DNA of 64,000 bases from Paramyrothecium sp. XJ0827 (taxonomy: Eukaryota; Ascomycota; Sordariomycetes; Hypocreales; Stachybotryaceae), in contig JAJFPB010000005.1 in the NCBI GenBank assembly GCA_020881915.1, forward strand, positions 4,340,001 to 4,404,000, given 5' to 3'. Positions 11,972 to 27,281 of this stretch are shown here, piece by piece. Position numbers and translations under genes: made by a program. The notes under the pieces are model-generated. The model was not told the DNA's origin. It searched no databases and saw nothing but the letters and a program-made list of their open reading frames with translations. Each line of letters starts with the position of its first letter. Position 1 is the stretch's first letter.

Positions 11972-12930
11972 AGGGGGGACAGCCCGTCAGCCATGTGCAC
12001 GGATTGATGGCAACGTTCGCGTCCTCCGAGGATGGATCTGTCGCTGGCTTCCCCGAAGAAAACAATGACCGAGGGTGAGCCCTCAAGGCGTGTTCACGTC
12101 CACGCCAATCTGGAGATGATTTTCGTCATGGTTGCGAAGGATTACAATCCAACGGAGGATAATACGGTGGAAAAAGAAGAGGAAAAGGGGGAGGGAAGAA
12201 AAAAAAAAGATTTTGACATCTGAGTCATAATCTTGTGAGAAGACAACAACAAACAAATATCGCAACCACTATACCTGCCTTTTAAATCAGCGACCAAGCA
12301 GGATCAAGAAGGAAAGGAGAGGCCTGATAGCTGGATCTAGGATTGGAATGCTAGAATGAAGCAACTTTGCTTCAATGCCCATTATATATGTACAGTCAGC
12401 GAGTAGTCCAATAATTCAGAATAATTACGAACACATTTCATAGGGTGGCACTTCGTGGTGCCCATCTCCGTTTATATTGGCCTACCATCAGCCATTGACT
12501 TCCAATTTCATGGTCGATGGCACAGTATGAGGGGCGATTCATCTCGGACGTGAAATGAGTAAAAGGGAATCAATTCAGATATCGTCTATCAAAATAAAGC
12601 TCGAAATCACCCTTGATGGCTGGTGGTTCGCACCTGCAGGCTTGGCTGGCCACCTTCAAAGACGACGCGCCCGAAAGCAACAAAGCACCCCGAATGCCTC
12701 GCATAGGAAGACGGGCGGCCGCCGCAGTGCCGAATTACCAGTATCAAAGTTGCCAGTTCCTCTACTTCTCTACCAATCTACCAATTCCCACTCCAGGTCT
12801 GACCACTACTTGTGGCGAGACTATCATCCGAACCACGAGATGTGAGCCCATGTTGATGCAGATGTGCGAGTTGCAAAACCTTTAAAATACACGGAACTGG
12901 CGTTACGCCTCAACCTTGAATCGTCTGCCA
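11972..12930. other. Convergent intergenic region, 3' ends of two genes
   Basis: It lies between the small protein at 11365 and CDC48, which point at each other. An A/G-rich stretch at 12165-12211 and AT-rich sequence to about 12430 fit 3' untranslated regions. I see no gene. Confidence 0.6.
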
Positions 12931-15669
<2,739 letters not shown>

Positions 15670-17227
15670 CTCGTCGTTTCTGGTTGACAGAGAGCTATAG
15701 AGGTTGGATTCGGCAAACACGGGGGACAATGACGCAGTCCACGCACAAGACAAGTGCGGGCTCGGCTCGTGAGGTTTTGAGTGTGCGGAGGGAAGGAAAA
15801 TGAAAGGGGGGAAACTTTCGCGGCGGCGGCCCTCTCAATATCGGGAAGAAGGGGAAGGGTTTGTAATGAGAAGAGGTTGATGAAGAGGCGAAGGTTCAAA
15901 GCTGTCGAGAGGCCAGTTTCGGAACTACGAAAGACCACCACCTGGGTAGACGGTGACGGCGACGACCTGGGCCAATGATATCACCGGAAACCCCTGGGCG
16001 GACCGGAAGATCGATGATACAGGACCTGAATCGGCTTATCTAAGCCAAGCCTGGGGGCGCAAGGTGCGATGATGCAGTGGGTGGGCCAACAGGGTCGAAG
16101 CTTCTCCCACTTTCCACCTTGATGATGAGGGGAGCTTCTGCCTTACCGCACAGGTTAGCGGGCAGGCAGCTGGCGGGCCACGCACTTCAGCACTTTGCGC
16201 CACGCAAAAGCAGGCTCTAGGCACTCAACAAGCTACGCTACCTCGCCTCGAAGTGCTGTAGGCCGCCGCAGCTGAGGTGGCCACTTGTAGGTACGAATTA
16301 ATCAGACGGCAAAAAGTAATTGTTGGTTCACAATCATGTTTTGCTGATCTGGCTTTTTCATCGCATTTCCTTTTCTTTTTCCTCCCGTCTTCCCTACTTT
16401 TCTCTCCTCGCTCCACTGGCCATCGGAGGTTTTCATTCACAAATTCACCTACGTCTTTGGCTAGGGCCTGCGCCACATGCCTAACATGACACGCCGCCTT
16501 TTTGGCTCGTTACTGCACCTTGTCGCCACATAAGCCTCGGTAGTCGGAGCATAACCACGGTACTCGTGGGGGAAGCGTTGCATTGTGTAGCAATGGCTCA
16601 TATTTGATGTCGTCTATGTTCAGATATCTCTACCACTTCATCGTAGTCTATGTAGTAGGAAGAGACCTATCAGGATCATGAACCACGGTGGATATGCGTC
16701 TCCAACCGTGGATGACCTTGCGCAGCGACGGGCATATCATATCGAACGGCTATGCCCCTTCCTAACCTGAAAGCGCAAGTACCATGTTTATTAGTGACTG
16801 TCCAGCTTTTAGGTGACCAAACATGGTGCTTGTTACTTGGGACGGAAATGTGTTGATGTTGTTATCACCCATGTCTTCACTTGATATGCGTGTAAAGGGC
16901 ATATAAGCACTTGATTCGAACTCTGTATCCGAGAGGGCCCCTTCCCTAGTTAGTGGATCCTGCCGCGCTCATTCTGCCTCCGATGGATATCCTCCGGGAT
17001 GAAGATGATGCACGCAAGGCTGAGAAGACTGGGTATTCCATGTTGTCGATGACGTCCAACCCATCTGTCAACGGGTGTTGTACCATCCGCAGGCAATTCC
17101 GAGCGAACATCCACCCGGCGCTCATTATCGGTATATCTTCGAAGGGGTAGCGGTTGGATAATGAAGAGAAAACGGTGTCTCCAGGTTCATTACTTCTGTC
17201 TCCAAGAATGGCACGTGACAACATTTC
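15670..17227. other. Intergenic: CDC48 promoter and KTI12 3' flank
   Basis: The first few hundred bases should be the CDC48 promoter and leader. A C/T-rich run lies at about 16350-16430. The frames here (for example 16225-16476 -) look random. No gene, tRNA or repeat is supported. Confidence 0.55.
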
Positions 17228-18299
17228 TCAATCATCGTTTTCGAAACTGGCGTTCAAGTACCGAACGAAGGCCTCTCGCAAGCGATCGGCAGCCATATTC
17301 CCAACGGACTCAAGACCGATACCGCCGCGGTTGAGCGAGACAAAGGCTCTGCGAAGACGCTGTAGTTGTGGCAAGCCAATTTTCTTCCCCGTAGGCAGCT
17401 CCACCACGAGGTCTGCCTCCTCCTCCGCTTTGTAGGGTATTTTGACCTCGCCGCCGCCTTCTTCACCCTGCTGCTCCAGTATTCGCTTCACGATGTCTTG
17501 TGTCTCACGGTCTAGAACGTATAGGTAGTCCCCACCGGCGTCGCGGCCTCTTTGAACGGTGCTTTGATTAGGACGGACGACTTTCCTGGCCTCGCCAGCA
17601 ACAGTGTCCCAGAGACTGTCAAACACTTTGGTGGTTTGCTCCTCGTCGTCTTCCCAGATCAACGTGAAGAGGGGGCTATCCCAACGGGTCATTGGATTGG
17701 GTTCCTCGTAACGGAAGACAAGGTTCTCCCAATTTTCGGGTTCGTAAGGCTCGGCATTGTCTAGGCCTGTCTGTTGCTCGGCATCGGGTTGATCCTGTGC
17801 GGCGCTTCTCCGCCGCAGCCGATCCTCGTTGATTTCCTTTGCTCGATCCGTAGAGCAGCCGATTTGGAGAATGCAACTTGGTGTTCGGACAGCCTTGGCC
17901 TCGCAGTGTAGCTGGTAGCGCCATCCTTTGATATAGTTCAGACCATCCAGAATGACAATGTCCTTGTCTGTCAACACCCTCTTGACCGCGCCATAGATTG
18001 CGGCGCGCGCATTTTTCTCGGGGGCGTTTGCAGAGCGCGTATGGGCCGGCAGTTTGGACAGGTCGTAAACAGTACGTGAGATGGACAAGGTGTCATCTGA
18101 GACTAGGTGAAGTCGGTATTTGGTGTCGGCGATGCGGGTAGTCAGATAGTCATGGAGCTGCTTTGCGCGGGTGGACTTGCCGGACGATGGCAAACCCGTG
18201 ACAATAACTAGCTGGGGAAAGATTCATGTTAGTTGTACGCTCGTCAAGACGAGACACCTAAGACTCAGGCCAAGAGGGAAAGTCCTGGCTTACCGGCAT
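17228..18299 (-). CDS. KTI12: KTI12, Elongator-associated P-loop protein
   Basis: Two exons, 18294-18299 and 17228-18211, are joined by an 82-nt intron and give 329 residues (yeast Kti12 is a little over 300). KTI12 is a P-loop RNA-binding ATPase related to PSTK that supports Elongator in wobble-uridine modification of tRNA. The N-terminus has the signature LVIVTGLPSSGKST, with the P-loop split from the initiator: the first coding exon holds only ATG CCG. Further conserved stretches are DDTLSISR, the Walker B-like IVILDGLNYIKGWRY and the C-terminal LPQLQRLRRAF. The middle (residues about 130-160) is Gln/Asp-rich and variable. It is divergent from the gene at 19049, with about 750 bp between the two starts. 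Confidence 0.93.
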
Positions 18300-19048
18300 G
18301 ATGAAGCTGCTAAAAACTGTACCGAATAATGGAGGGGTCGTTGCAAGCTTTGGCGGGGCACTTTCTCAGAGACGCTGAAAATAGTTGTTACCTTGTAGGT
18401 GTCGCCCTTGATCTTGCGGACGATACTTCGCTTTAGGGTAAGAATAAGTCTGCACTGGAAGTACCAGCAAGTAAGTGTGGGACTGACGTACAGATCAGCA
18501 AAGTAGGATTTGGGCCTTGTCCTGTAATGAACCATTCTTTGCAAGGGTCTCTATCCGGTACAGCCCACGCGCCTTTCCTAAAACTGCAATCCATTCGACG
18601 CTTTGCTGGATACGGAAATCCATTCGAGCCTTCGTGATCTTCGCAACAATGCCGCCTGTCCAAGATGCACAGCCGCTGCGTCGGTATGAATGCTCATTGG
18701 GCATCTCGGCGATTCCTTGCCATAGGGCTCTTGATGCCCGCCTGCTCGCCAGTCATGTTCGTTGCTCAATGCGCAACGGCCGCGTAGTTGTCATCTCCCC
18801 CTTCCATCCATATCGTGTATAAGTCGTGGCCACAGCCCGGTGGGATCCGTGGCTATCCTCTCTCTTCATCTTAACACTTCATGACTTCTGCCCGTAACCG
18901 AGGCTATTGATATTCCACTCAAGAAAAAAATTCTTTTCTTTTTTGACACAATCCTTGATAGAGAAAAGAATCGGAAGCGGGAATCAAGTTCAATATTCCC
19001 TGGCGTTGTGGTCGAGGTATTTGCCTTGACCAAGATAGAAGAGTTCAA
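18300..19048. other. Divergent promoter region KTI12 / 7-TM protein
   Basis: No coding sequence is supported. A poly-A/T-rich stretch at 18920-18970 lies about 100 nt before the start of the plus-strand gene. Confidence 0.55.
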
Positions 19049-19855
19049 ATGGCACAAGCAGACTCCAACAGCAGGTCGTTGACCAACTTCGATTCGACAG
19101 CCATTGCACAGATTGTTATCTTTTCTACATACCTATTCATTGCAGTCTACCTTTGCACCAAGCATGGATTCAGCCTCGATTTCGGCTGGATTTATTTGCT
19201 ACTCCTGTCCGTCGCCCGTCTCATCGGCTGCTCGATGCGACTGGCTCTCGTTGCAAACCCTTCCAGTCTCCCGCTCACGGTTGGATTACAAACACTCGAG
19301 AGCATCGGTCTCGGAATGCTTATACTGGTCCTGCTGGGCCTTGTTGCCCGGATCTTCGATTCGATCAATCGCCATGGTCACGTCCTTGTCAAACCCTCGT
19401 ACCAACGAACAATTGATATCCTCATGTTCGTCAGCATGATTTTGTCCATTGCTGGCGGCACCGAAACCAAGCGTGATGGCAGTAGCATCGAATACTCGAC
19501 TGCCAGTGACGCCAGCATGGGTGTCATGATTGCTGTTGTGGTATTCCTCTGCTTCGAAGTCTATTATCTGGCCCAGAAGCTGGAACTTGTAACATCCGGA
19601 GAGCGCCGCATCTTCATAGCGGTGATCGTTTCACTACCGGCTGTCATCGTACGGCTGGCTTACTCGTGCATCCTCACCTTTGGGGACCGAAAGGAAACCT
19701 TTGGCCTCTACCTGGGGATGTCCGTCATCACAGAAATTGGGGTCGTCCAACTCTGCGAGATCGTTGGACTGACTTTGGCCAAGACGACGCCCTTGCCCAA
19801 GAGCGCAGACCACCACGAATTGCAGTCGCAAAGCAGTGGCAGAGAGGATCCTTAG
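19049..19855 (+). CDS. Seven-transmembrane fungal protein, DUF7702-like
   Basis: A single exon of 268 residues. Seven hydrophobic segments are visible: IAQIVIFSTYLFIAVYL near residue 20, a second near 50, then near 80, 125, 165, 195 and 225, with a short polar C-terminal tail. The pattern, including FGWIYLLLLSVARLIGCSMRL and the short loops, matches the fungal integral membrane proteins grouped as DUF7702, distantly like RTA1-type proteins. Their molecular role is not established. No signal peptide precedes the first helix. The start is the first ATG after a stop-rich leader. It shares an upstream region with KTI12 and converges on the Smr gene. Topology is seen in the sequence; the family name is recalled and less certain. 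Confidence 0.82.
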   Translation: MAQADSNSRSLTNFDSTAIAQIVIFSTYLFIAVYLCTKHGFSLDFGWIYLLLLSVARLIGCSMRLALVANPSSLPLTVGLQTLESIGLGMLILVLLGLVARIFDSINRHGHVLVKPSYQRTIDILMFVSMILSIAGGTETKRDGSSIEYSTASDASMGVMIAVVVFLCFEVYYLAQKLELVTSGERRIFIAVIVSLPAVIVRLAYSCILTFGDRKETFGLYLGMSVITEIGVVQLCEIVGLTLAKTTPLPKSADHHELQSQSSGREDP

Positions 19856-20226
19856 ACTGATGGATGGGGTTGAAATCTCATAATGGGTTCATGATTTATT
19901 TGGGCTAGACCGAACCGGGCCAGATGCAAACTGCGCGAGGAACGTGCTACGAATGTATCGATGTTCTTCGCTGTATAACATTATAGAATATGTCGGGTAT
20001 ATGCTAGATGATGCCTCGCTAGCAATAATTTCTATGGGCAGCTGCCGCACACTCATGCCAATTCAGTGACGAACAAGGTATCCCAAGTCGCTAAAACCAC
20101 TATGGTAACCAAAACGCGAAGCAGAAATCCGGCGCGCGATGAGGCGTCTTTCTCAGTAACAGCAGTTCTTTAGAAAGCACAAAAATCCAACGCAGATAGT
20201 CGAGTCTCGTCGGTTCGCCCAAGCCG
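19856..20226. other. Convergent intergenic region
   Basis: These are 3' flanks of the 7-TM gene and the Smr gene. AT-rich sequence at 19975-20035 fits polyadenylation. I see nothing else. Confidence 0.55.
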
Positions 20227-21173
20227 TTACATGACAACACAGCAGTGCTTTTCCAGCTTGCGCAGGATCCATGGCAGCTGCTTTCCAACCATCTCCGCAA
20301 TGTCGTCGCCTTGCTGGTTCTGCTGCTGGTGTTGGCCGCCGTGAGGCTGCCCGCCATGAGGCTGCCCGCCATGAGGCTGCCCGCCATGAGGCTGCCCGCC
20401 ATGATGCTGACCGCCATGGTGCTCCGGTCGCCCTCCGTATTGCTGACCGCCGTGGTGGCCAGAGTAGCCTCCGGAGTCGCCGTGTCCCTCATAGCCCGGA
20501 CCGTGCGGCTCGCCGCCCTGGAGGTTGATGTATATCCTGCCAGCGTTCTCCTCCGTTCGGTACTTCAGGCCGAGCTCACGGCACAGCTCCTCGACCTTGG
20601 GTTTGATCTTCTGCACGTGGCCAGCGGAATGATGGCCCTTGCCGACAATGGCGTGCAGGTGTGTTTGGCCATTGGCTTGGTCAGCGCGGATGCGCTGCTC
20701 GAGAATTCGCTCTGCCTCTTCCACAAACTGGCCGTGGAGGTCAATGCAATCGGGCTCGACACGGCCGGGGGCGTTGTTCTCGCGGAAGATGAAGTCAGAC
20801 GCCTGTCGGTTGTACTCGTCCATTTGTCGGTCGTGCGCCTTGCCTTGATTGGAGTACTCTTTGGCTCCGGCGTGGTCGCCATCGTCAAACGCCCGACGAG
20901 ACTAGTCATTCGCGTTAGTCTTGAGCGGCGCACTTCCAATCGAGGAGGACAAGAGGTCGCAGAGCAAAGAGCATACGTACGCGATCGAAGCAAGCATTGC
21001 GCTTCTCGGCCTCGGCTCGCGCAAGGTCGCGCAGGCGGTCGTATTCGCGCTCCGCTTCGTCGTCATCGCCTGTGTGGAGGGCTGTGGCTGGTGGTCAATT
21101 GGATTGTCTTGGTAGTTTGGGCACTGAGTTGTGGCTTGCCTCGGCCGCCCAGCCTGTTCATAGGAATAGCCAT
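20227..21173 (-). CDS. DUF1771-Smr domain protein with His/Gly/Gln repeat tail and C-terminal CaaX box
   Basis: Three exons (21125-21173, 20981-21069, 20227-20901) give 270 residues. After a short basic N-terminus come a DUF1771 region (about 18-90, rich in Arg/Glu/Asp, DEAEREYDRLRDLARAEAEK) and an Smr domain (about 97-175) with its hallmark IDLHG and IVGKGHHSAG motifs. Smr domains bind or cut nucleic acid, often as MutS2 or PPR partners; DUF1771-Smr proteins in eukaryotes are linked to RNA quality control. Residues 176-240 are Gly/His/Gln/Pro-rich with tandem QPHGG units. The last residues are CCVVM, a CaaX motif (Cys267) with a preceding cysteine, which suggests farnesylation and possibly palmitoylation. 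The first intron (55 nt, 21070-21124) uses an atypical GTGCCC donor, chosen because it keeps the frame and contains a branch-like TTGAC; the N-terminal 16 residues are therefore tentative. Confidence 0.87.
20343..20417 (-). repeat. 15-bp coding tandem repeat (QPHGG units)
   Basis: Four identical 15-bp units and one degenerate unit lie in frame inside the Smr gene, each encoding a Gln-Pro-His-Gly-Gly block. Identity at third codon positions points to recent expansion. Confidence 0.9.
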
Positions 21174-23402
21174 TGTGGTGATGGAGCTGGATCTGGGCAA
21201 GAATTGACACCAAGCAAAGTAGGCGAAGGCGTCGCGAAAGCAACCTGCGTGGTGGTTTAAAGAGGTTGCGAACCTCGACGAACCGCTGGCCAATCGGCAT
21301 GAGGCGAAGGGCCGCGTTAGGCTGTCGCTTTTTGGATGGGTCTAGACCTGTCATTTTCAGCTGGCATCTACAATCGATCGGACGAAGAATTTCGTTGTAG
21401 CTTGGTCTCTTCATCTACTGCGCCTCGGTCTAGAAGGACTGGAAAACTCAAGGGCACCAATGCCACTTGTTTCAATTGCTATGCTCGTCTTGTGCGTTCC
21501 ATCTGTGTCACTTCGACGTAACACATTGGTGCCAACACTTGCAGCGCTTAGCCGCAATCAAGTTCGCTAACATCCCACGTTTTGCTTCACCATTTGTAAA
21601 CGCCCTGCAATGGCAACTCCGATGCTTTCATGAGCATGCAATAAAGCGACTATTACGAACAACTTCCGCCACAACCTCGTTTGGCCGGGAGACCGATCAA
21701 GGCGGTCCCTGTCATCACTAGCACTTGATGAAAGAAAGGAATACAAAAAGAAGCGACCGGTCGTTCGAGATGGCGTGGCGGCTGTCATGATATATCCATG
21801 TAGGGCTAGTAAATACACATGTATGTGTGTAAATGGAAATTCACGTAAACGTATCCTAGGAATCGGAATTCCGGTCATGCCGACGTGCGAAGAAGACACA
21901 GCAAACCTGACACCGCAACTCGCAAGTCCCGTACGCGAACTTTTTGATCATGTTGCAACCCGCTTCTCTTGGCAGCCGGGCTGTTAATTACCATCAGTCC
22001 ACTTTGGTTGCTCTAGTTCGCAGGTGTGGCGTTAACGAAGCGTGCTCGCCCTGAGGGAGCTTGTCACTGGGCCAACTACAGCACCTTAGTTAGTTTCCCT
22101 CCTGGGCCCCTTCGCTGCGCGCCTGTGGATCTAGGCAAGGAGACGGTTCGTGGCCGACACATCATTAGCACCGGACAACATCACATTCTAGTTAAAGGGC
22201 ACTATAACTAGCTTCCGTGTCTATAACAGCTCAGGATGATGGTGGGGGACAGGGTGCGGAATAATGATAAAAGAGTATTCCTTGTGCTAAGGCTCCCTGA
22301 CCTCGGACAAACGACGAGCTACACAAGGTAGCAGACGGAGGATGGTCCGTTGCCATGAGCCAAGACACGCATACTTCAACTACGAGTTGCTAGCTCTAAC
22401 AATCGTTCCTAGTTGAGGATCCTCATCTCCTTGCCACTAAAGCATCCCATTTGCCATGTGGCTAGTTGGGACATTCAAGTGTTATCCACCTTGACGAGCA
22501 CGCAGTGGCACTTGGTGATCTAGAGCTTGACGCACGTAGACTTCTCTTTTGGTCAATAATGTGACTATCGCGCCCAAATGGACTTAGCGAGCAAATCGAA
22601 GTTTAAGGTAATGGGAGCGCCCATGACTCGCCGAAATTGGCTTCCTTCTGGTGAGTTAAATGAGCTGGTTTAACTAGCCATTTCACTGGCGAGGCACCTC
22701 CGAATTTGCTCGGCAAGCTCCCCACTACCCTGTCATTCAAGCTGGGATCACGCTCCCAAATGCCGGGTAACTGGGCATTTTTCAAAGGATGCGTGTTAGT
22801 GGTTGCTGCGCTGCAAATCTGCTGGAAATGATGGATCTGCAATAGAACGCTACGCCGTGCCCGTGGGAATCGTTGCGGATTTATTGAGCAGTTTGCAACC
22901 CTGGAGCGAGAGCTCCGAATGTAACAACAAAGAATAAAAACCCACCGATGTTCAGCGGAAATACTCTGTATCCTACGCGCGGATGCGTCGAAAGGCGGCG
23001 CTATTGGCTTGGATCAACAAGTAGAATTGAGCACGTACGTAGTGGAAGTTGAATCATTAAGAATGGTCAAGTTTGAAGGTGAACCAGTAGATCGTCATCT
23101 GCACTACGGTATGATTCATGCGCCGTGCTTCTTTCCGTAGGCACCAAGAATAGGAAGTTAAGTCGGGAAGGCCGATTAGATTGGAGGATGTGACAGGATT
23201 CCCAACACACTCAGTCATCGTGTCTTCAGACGCAGCCAGATCCTGCATGTTTCGATTCTCCCTGCATCCCCAAAGCCTTCATTTCTGGCACATATAGCCC
23301 TTCTCTGCCAGATATAGGCATGGTCCTAACTACCTTATGTTGCAAGACCGCGTTGAAGAGACTCGCTCAGACATGTACAATCTGGCACCTAGCAACCTAC
23401 TT

Positions 23403-23430
23403 GGCTAAGGTAAGGTACCTTAATGAGGTA
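23403..23430. repeat. AAGGTA simple repeat with palindromic centre
   Basis: AAGGTAAGGTACCTTA at this site joins two direct units to their reverse complement. It is the same word class as the clusters in the first 6 kb. Confidence 0.65.
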
Positions 23431-25703
23431 GTCGCCTTTTAGTGTGCATCGGAGCAGGACACGGTATGGAATTGTCCAAAATTCCAAGAAAAGAACACCA
23501 TGAATTATAATAAATTATAGTATTTACGTGGAACCTAATACCGAGAAACCCATGATAATTCTATTGGCTTTTCACTTTCTCATTTTCATTTTCATTTTAA
23601 CACAAAATACGCAAAGACCATGATTTCATCGAAATCTATCACCTTGCAGAGACAGACAATAATTAGGGTATAGATTGTACAAGCGATTAGTAGGCGTGTT
23701 GATCGGTTTACCAGCGATCATTCCAACTGCCTGCTAGGCAAACTGAAGACATCATAAATTCTACCGCAAACAGTGCTAATGACGTGAAGTCAACGCTGCG
23801 GTCCCGGGATTTCCGAACGTTGTTCTGTGGAAGAGCTAGAATCATTCTTTTTCATTGTCTCTGAAACGGGCCGAGCCTGCAGCTTACTGCCCTACGTTAC
23901 CTTCCATTATTATATGTGCACCCTCCCTCCTACCGGCACTTGCAAGCCCCAGGCAACGCTAAGCTGGAGCAGGTACCGTTTCTTGGATACTTTCACCTTC
24001 AGTTCCAATGTACGTTCACCTGGACGTCTCTGATATGGCTGATACGGTACAGTCCTGAGCAACGTTTCAGGGACTAAAAGTCGATGCATTGAGAACGAAC
24101 CCATGTACGAGCGGGCGGGCTATTTCTAGTCATGGAGATCCGAAGATCGCAGGTCGATCTTATCCGTCGGGACTTCTTGCAAGCGGCCATTGGCGAGGGC
24201 GATCGTTCGAAGGCAGAGGATGGTTGTTCAGCTTAGGCACAATTCACTATGCCCACATGTGCATATGCCTCCCGGAACCTACCAAACTGCTTTTTCGGGA
24301 GGACGTTGACGATGGCTTTTGGCCGTCCAGCTCAATATCTTGCCGCCTCTGATCTTCAGTGTCTGGTGGGCAATCGTGAAAATCTGCCATCACTGAGAAG
24401 CCGCCTGTAACCCTAAGCCGCAGGGGGCGCATCTGAGATGATCCACAGCGGTCGAATCATCAATTGATGGCTGTCATCGTCGTATTTCTGTGTGTCAGAT
24501 GCTGACTGAAATACTTGCTGCTCATCACATCGGCCTGCGCAATTACACACCACTACTATGGTCCGAAGTCTTAGGCGTAAGGCTCGTGCTCCTGCGCTGG
24601 AACATGCAGTTGCTGGGATGCTTCGTAATGGCTGCAAGGGAGGAAGTTGATAGGAAGGTAAACGGGTGAAAAGCAAACCCCACAAACCAAAGTCTCGGAC
24701 TACCCTGTCTGGTCGTATACCAAGGCACGTCCCTGGCTTCGCCCAGCCGTTGTCGATTGGTACGATTTTGTCTGAACTTTTTTTTGTTGGCGTTGTCTCT
24801 TTCGAGATCCACCAGCGACGGCTCCCTTCAGCCCCGTATGCGAACAGTGGCTCGCTGCGAATGTAACCCTCAATTGGAAAGCCAACCTAAGTCTTGGTCC
24901 CAGCACGGCGTTTGGCTTCTCATCCGTGGCGGACAGCCCGTGGTAAATGTAGGATGACGGATGGGCAGAGCTTATTTGCTCGTGCTGAAAAGGGGGGCTT
25001 GAGCTTGGTGAATGATTGATTGATTTGATTGAAGAGGGCTGGCCTGTGCGCCCTGCTGATATTGTGCCTAGCGTCTTTTAAACCCTGCAGCCGAGATGGA
25101 AAACCCGCATCAAGGTGGGTGCCGGGGGGTGAAGGGGGGCCGCCAGGTCAGCCAGTCAGCCAGGGGTTCTCGGTATGCTTCTACTCTACCTGCAATCGCC
25201 TTCTAGAACCGAATGTTGGTTAGATCGCGGAATTGGATGGGTTGGTTTGGAGGCTTCTCGACGTTAGGCATGGATCACAGTCACTGGAGTCCGTGTGCAG
25301 ACTGAACAAAGCCGGTTGAGCCATGGCCTGATTTGAGGCGGCAACACCCAAGCTCGACACCCAGGAAGAGCAAGATCTCCACTGCTGAGGGTTAATCACA
25401 AACAGTTTCTTAGCTTCAAATTCCCTTCATTATTGGAGCCCCAGCTCGAGAACCTGGAGATGGAATTAACGTTTCCCCAAGCGCAAGACAGCCCTGCTCT
25501 GGAGCCGCCAGCTGCGCAAGATGCGACATGGAGGATTAACGCACGATTCAGTCCGGGTCAGGGCCAGGGACGCAAGAGATGAGGCACAAGCGGCCACCAA
25601 GCACAATGCATTCTTTTGCTGTGCGGGCGTCGTGTCTCTGGTTTGCCGGCATGATAGGTGGAGCCCGGTACTGTGTCACCAGTGGCTAAGAGGAGGAGCA
25701 GAA

Positions 25704-25728
25704 GCACCAGCACCAGCACCAGCATCAG
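25704..25728. repeat. CACCAG microsatellite
   Basis: Three to four CACCAG units in tandem, outside any gene I can support. Confidence 0.75.
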
Positions 25729-27281
25729 TAGATGCGCGGTGGTGCCATAAATCTTTGTCCCTGGAAACGTCGGATCCTCAACCGCATGTTGCTCAATTGC
25801 CGCTTCTATGCCGACCGGGATAAAGAGGCGCCCTTACGCGTGAAGACGAGGCTTTTGCCAAACAGCGACTAGCCGGCGAAGTGTATCGGGAATTATTTCC
25901 GCCTGTTAATGTTTGGTGTAGTTTTAAGAGACGTCTGAGACGCTCAAACCCCCCTCCTGTCATCTAATTTCCTAGACAGAAGCCATGCCCGGTACGGCCA
26001 CACACTCCAGGACCAGGCAATACTTGTAACAGCAAATGCGTGTATGAGTGAGGTCTACGGGCAAGGGGTTTTCTCACCACAGCGACGTGCCTGATGCTGC
26101 AGGCGAACCCACGGCCCACCGCCTTTGACTGAGGCACCGGTTCGAGGGAGACCTTCACGTCAGGAACCCTTCCGTCACAGTCGACTTTTCTCAAGCGACC
26201 GGGAGAAGAGAACAGTAGGGTCGGCCTATCCGCCTCCCATTTCAGCTCCCGAGCAGTAGGTCGGTAGATTGGCCGGGGCGACACCCTCTAGGCGCAGGCA
26301 GTGGCTGGATCTTGGCCTGAACATTACATTACCATAACCGAATCTAGGTGCCACTACCTCTGTTTGTAAGAGCTCCGTACTTAGCCTGGCTCCCGGGCTC
26401 AAGGCTACGCCAGCTTGGCCTGGTTCCTCGGGGCTTCTGAGCTTCTAGCGACTGACGATGGGGCCGCATCCCCACCATATCACGCTGCACATCTCAAGGG
26501 TGGCTCGCGGCCTGGCCGTACACCACGCTCTCAGTGGTCCGCTGCTCGTCGCTCGTCTGACCCCCTCTCACACCCCTGGTGAAAAAAAGCGACGAAAGGG
26601 GGAGACCAATCCCACTGTCCGACTCGGTTGGAGGTATCGGCCGCCTAGTAACAGCGCCCCCCCCCCTCCTCACCCCAATATCAGAGACCCATCTCGCAGG
26701 TCCCATAGTGCGAGTGCAGGCCGGCTCAGCGCCTCCTCCCGATACGCGACACTGTGTGTCCAGAGGTACCTTGTAGGTAGCCAGCCCTCCGTCTGCTGCC
26801 GCAAGCAAGCTCTGCAGAGTGACCTGGGGGGGCTGCAGGCAGGTACCTCGCGTTCGCCGAGCGCTCACCCGCAGCTGCAAGTTCCTCCCACACCGTCGCA
26901 CAGTCACACATGCCCCAGCAGGTGGAATCGTGCACTGCCTGGCATGGCCATCCCCGAAACCCGGCAGGTACTTAGCCGCTCATTCCATTTCCCATGCTCA
27001 AGCTCGCCCTCCACACACCTGAAGGGTGAGGTACCTGGCTAATGTACGGTGCACATCCCAGCCCCATTTCCTTTTCCCTCTCAGGGATCCCCCCCGACCA
27101 AATTCCCACCTTAGTCCAGTTCTGTCGCGCCGCAAGTTCATTTCCAGGAGAGTGCCATCCCTTTCCACATTGTGTCTCTCTTCGTTCGTTCGTGCATCCT
27201 TCATCCTCCGACTGCCACCCTCTGTTCCACCATCTCCAGCGCCATCATCAATTGGCATCCTCATCGCCAGTAGACGTTCTG

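Noticed and set aside
22340..22620. Short translated fragments faintly like the RNase H region of Ty3/gypsy elements (YELLAL, then LKHPI in another frame)
   Set aside because: Too short, frame-broken and with stops; no LTRs or other pol motifs were found. A translated search against a transposon library would settle it.
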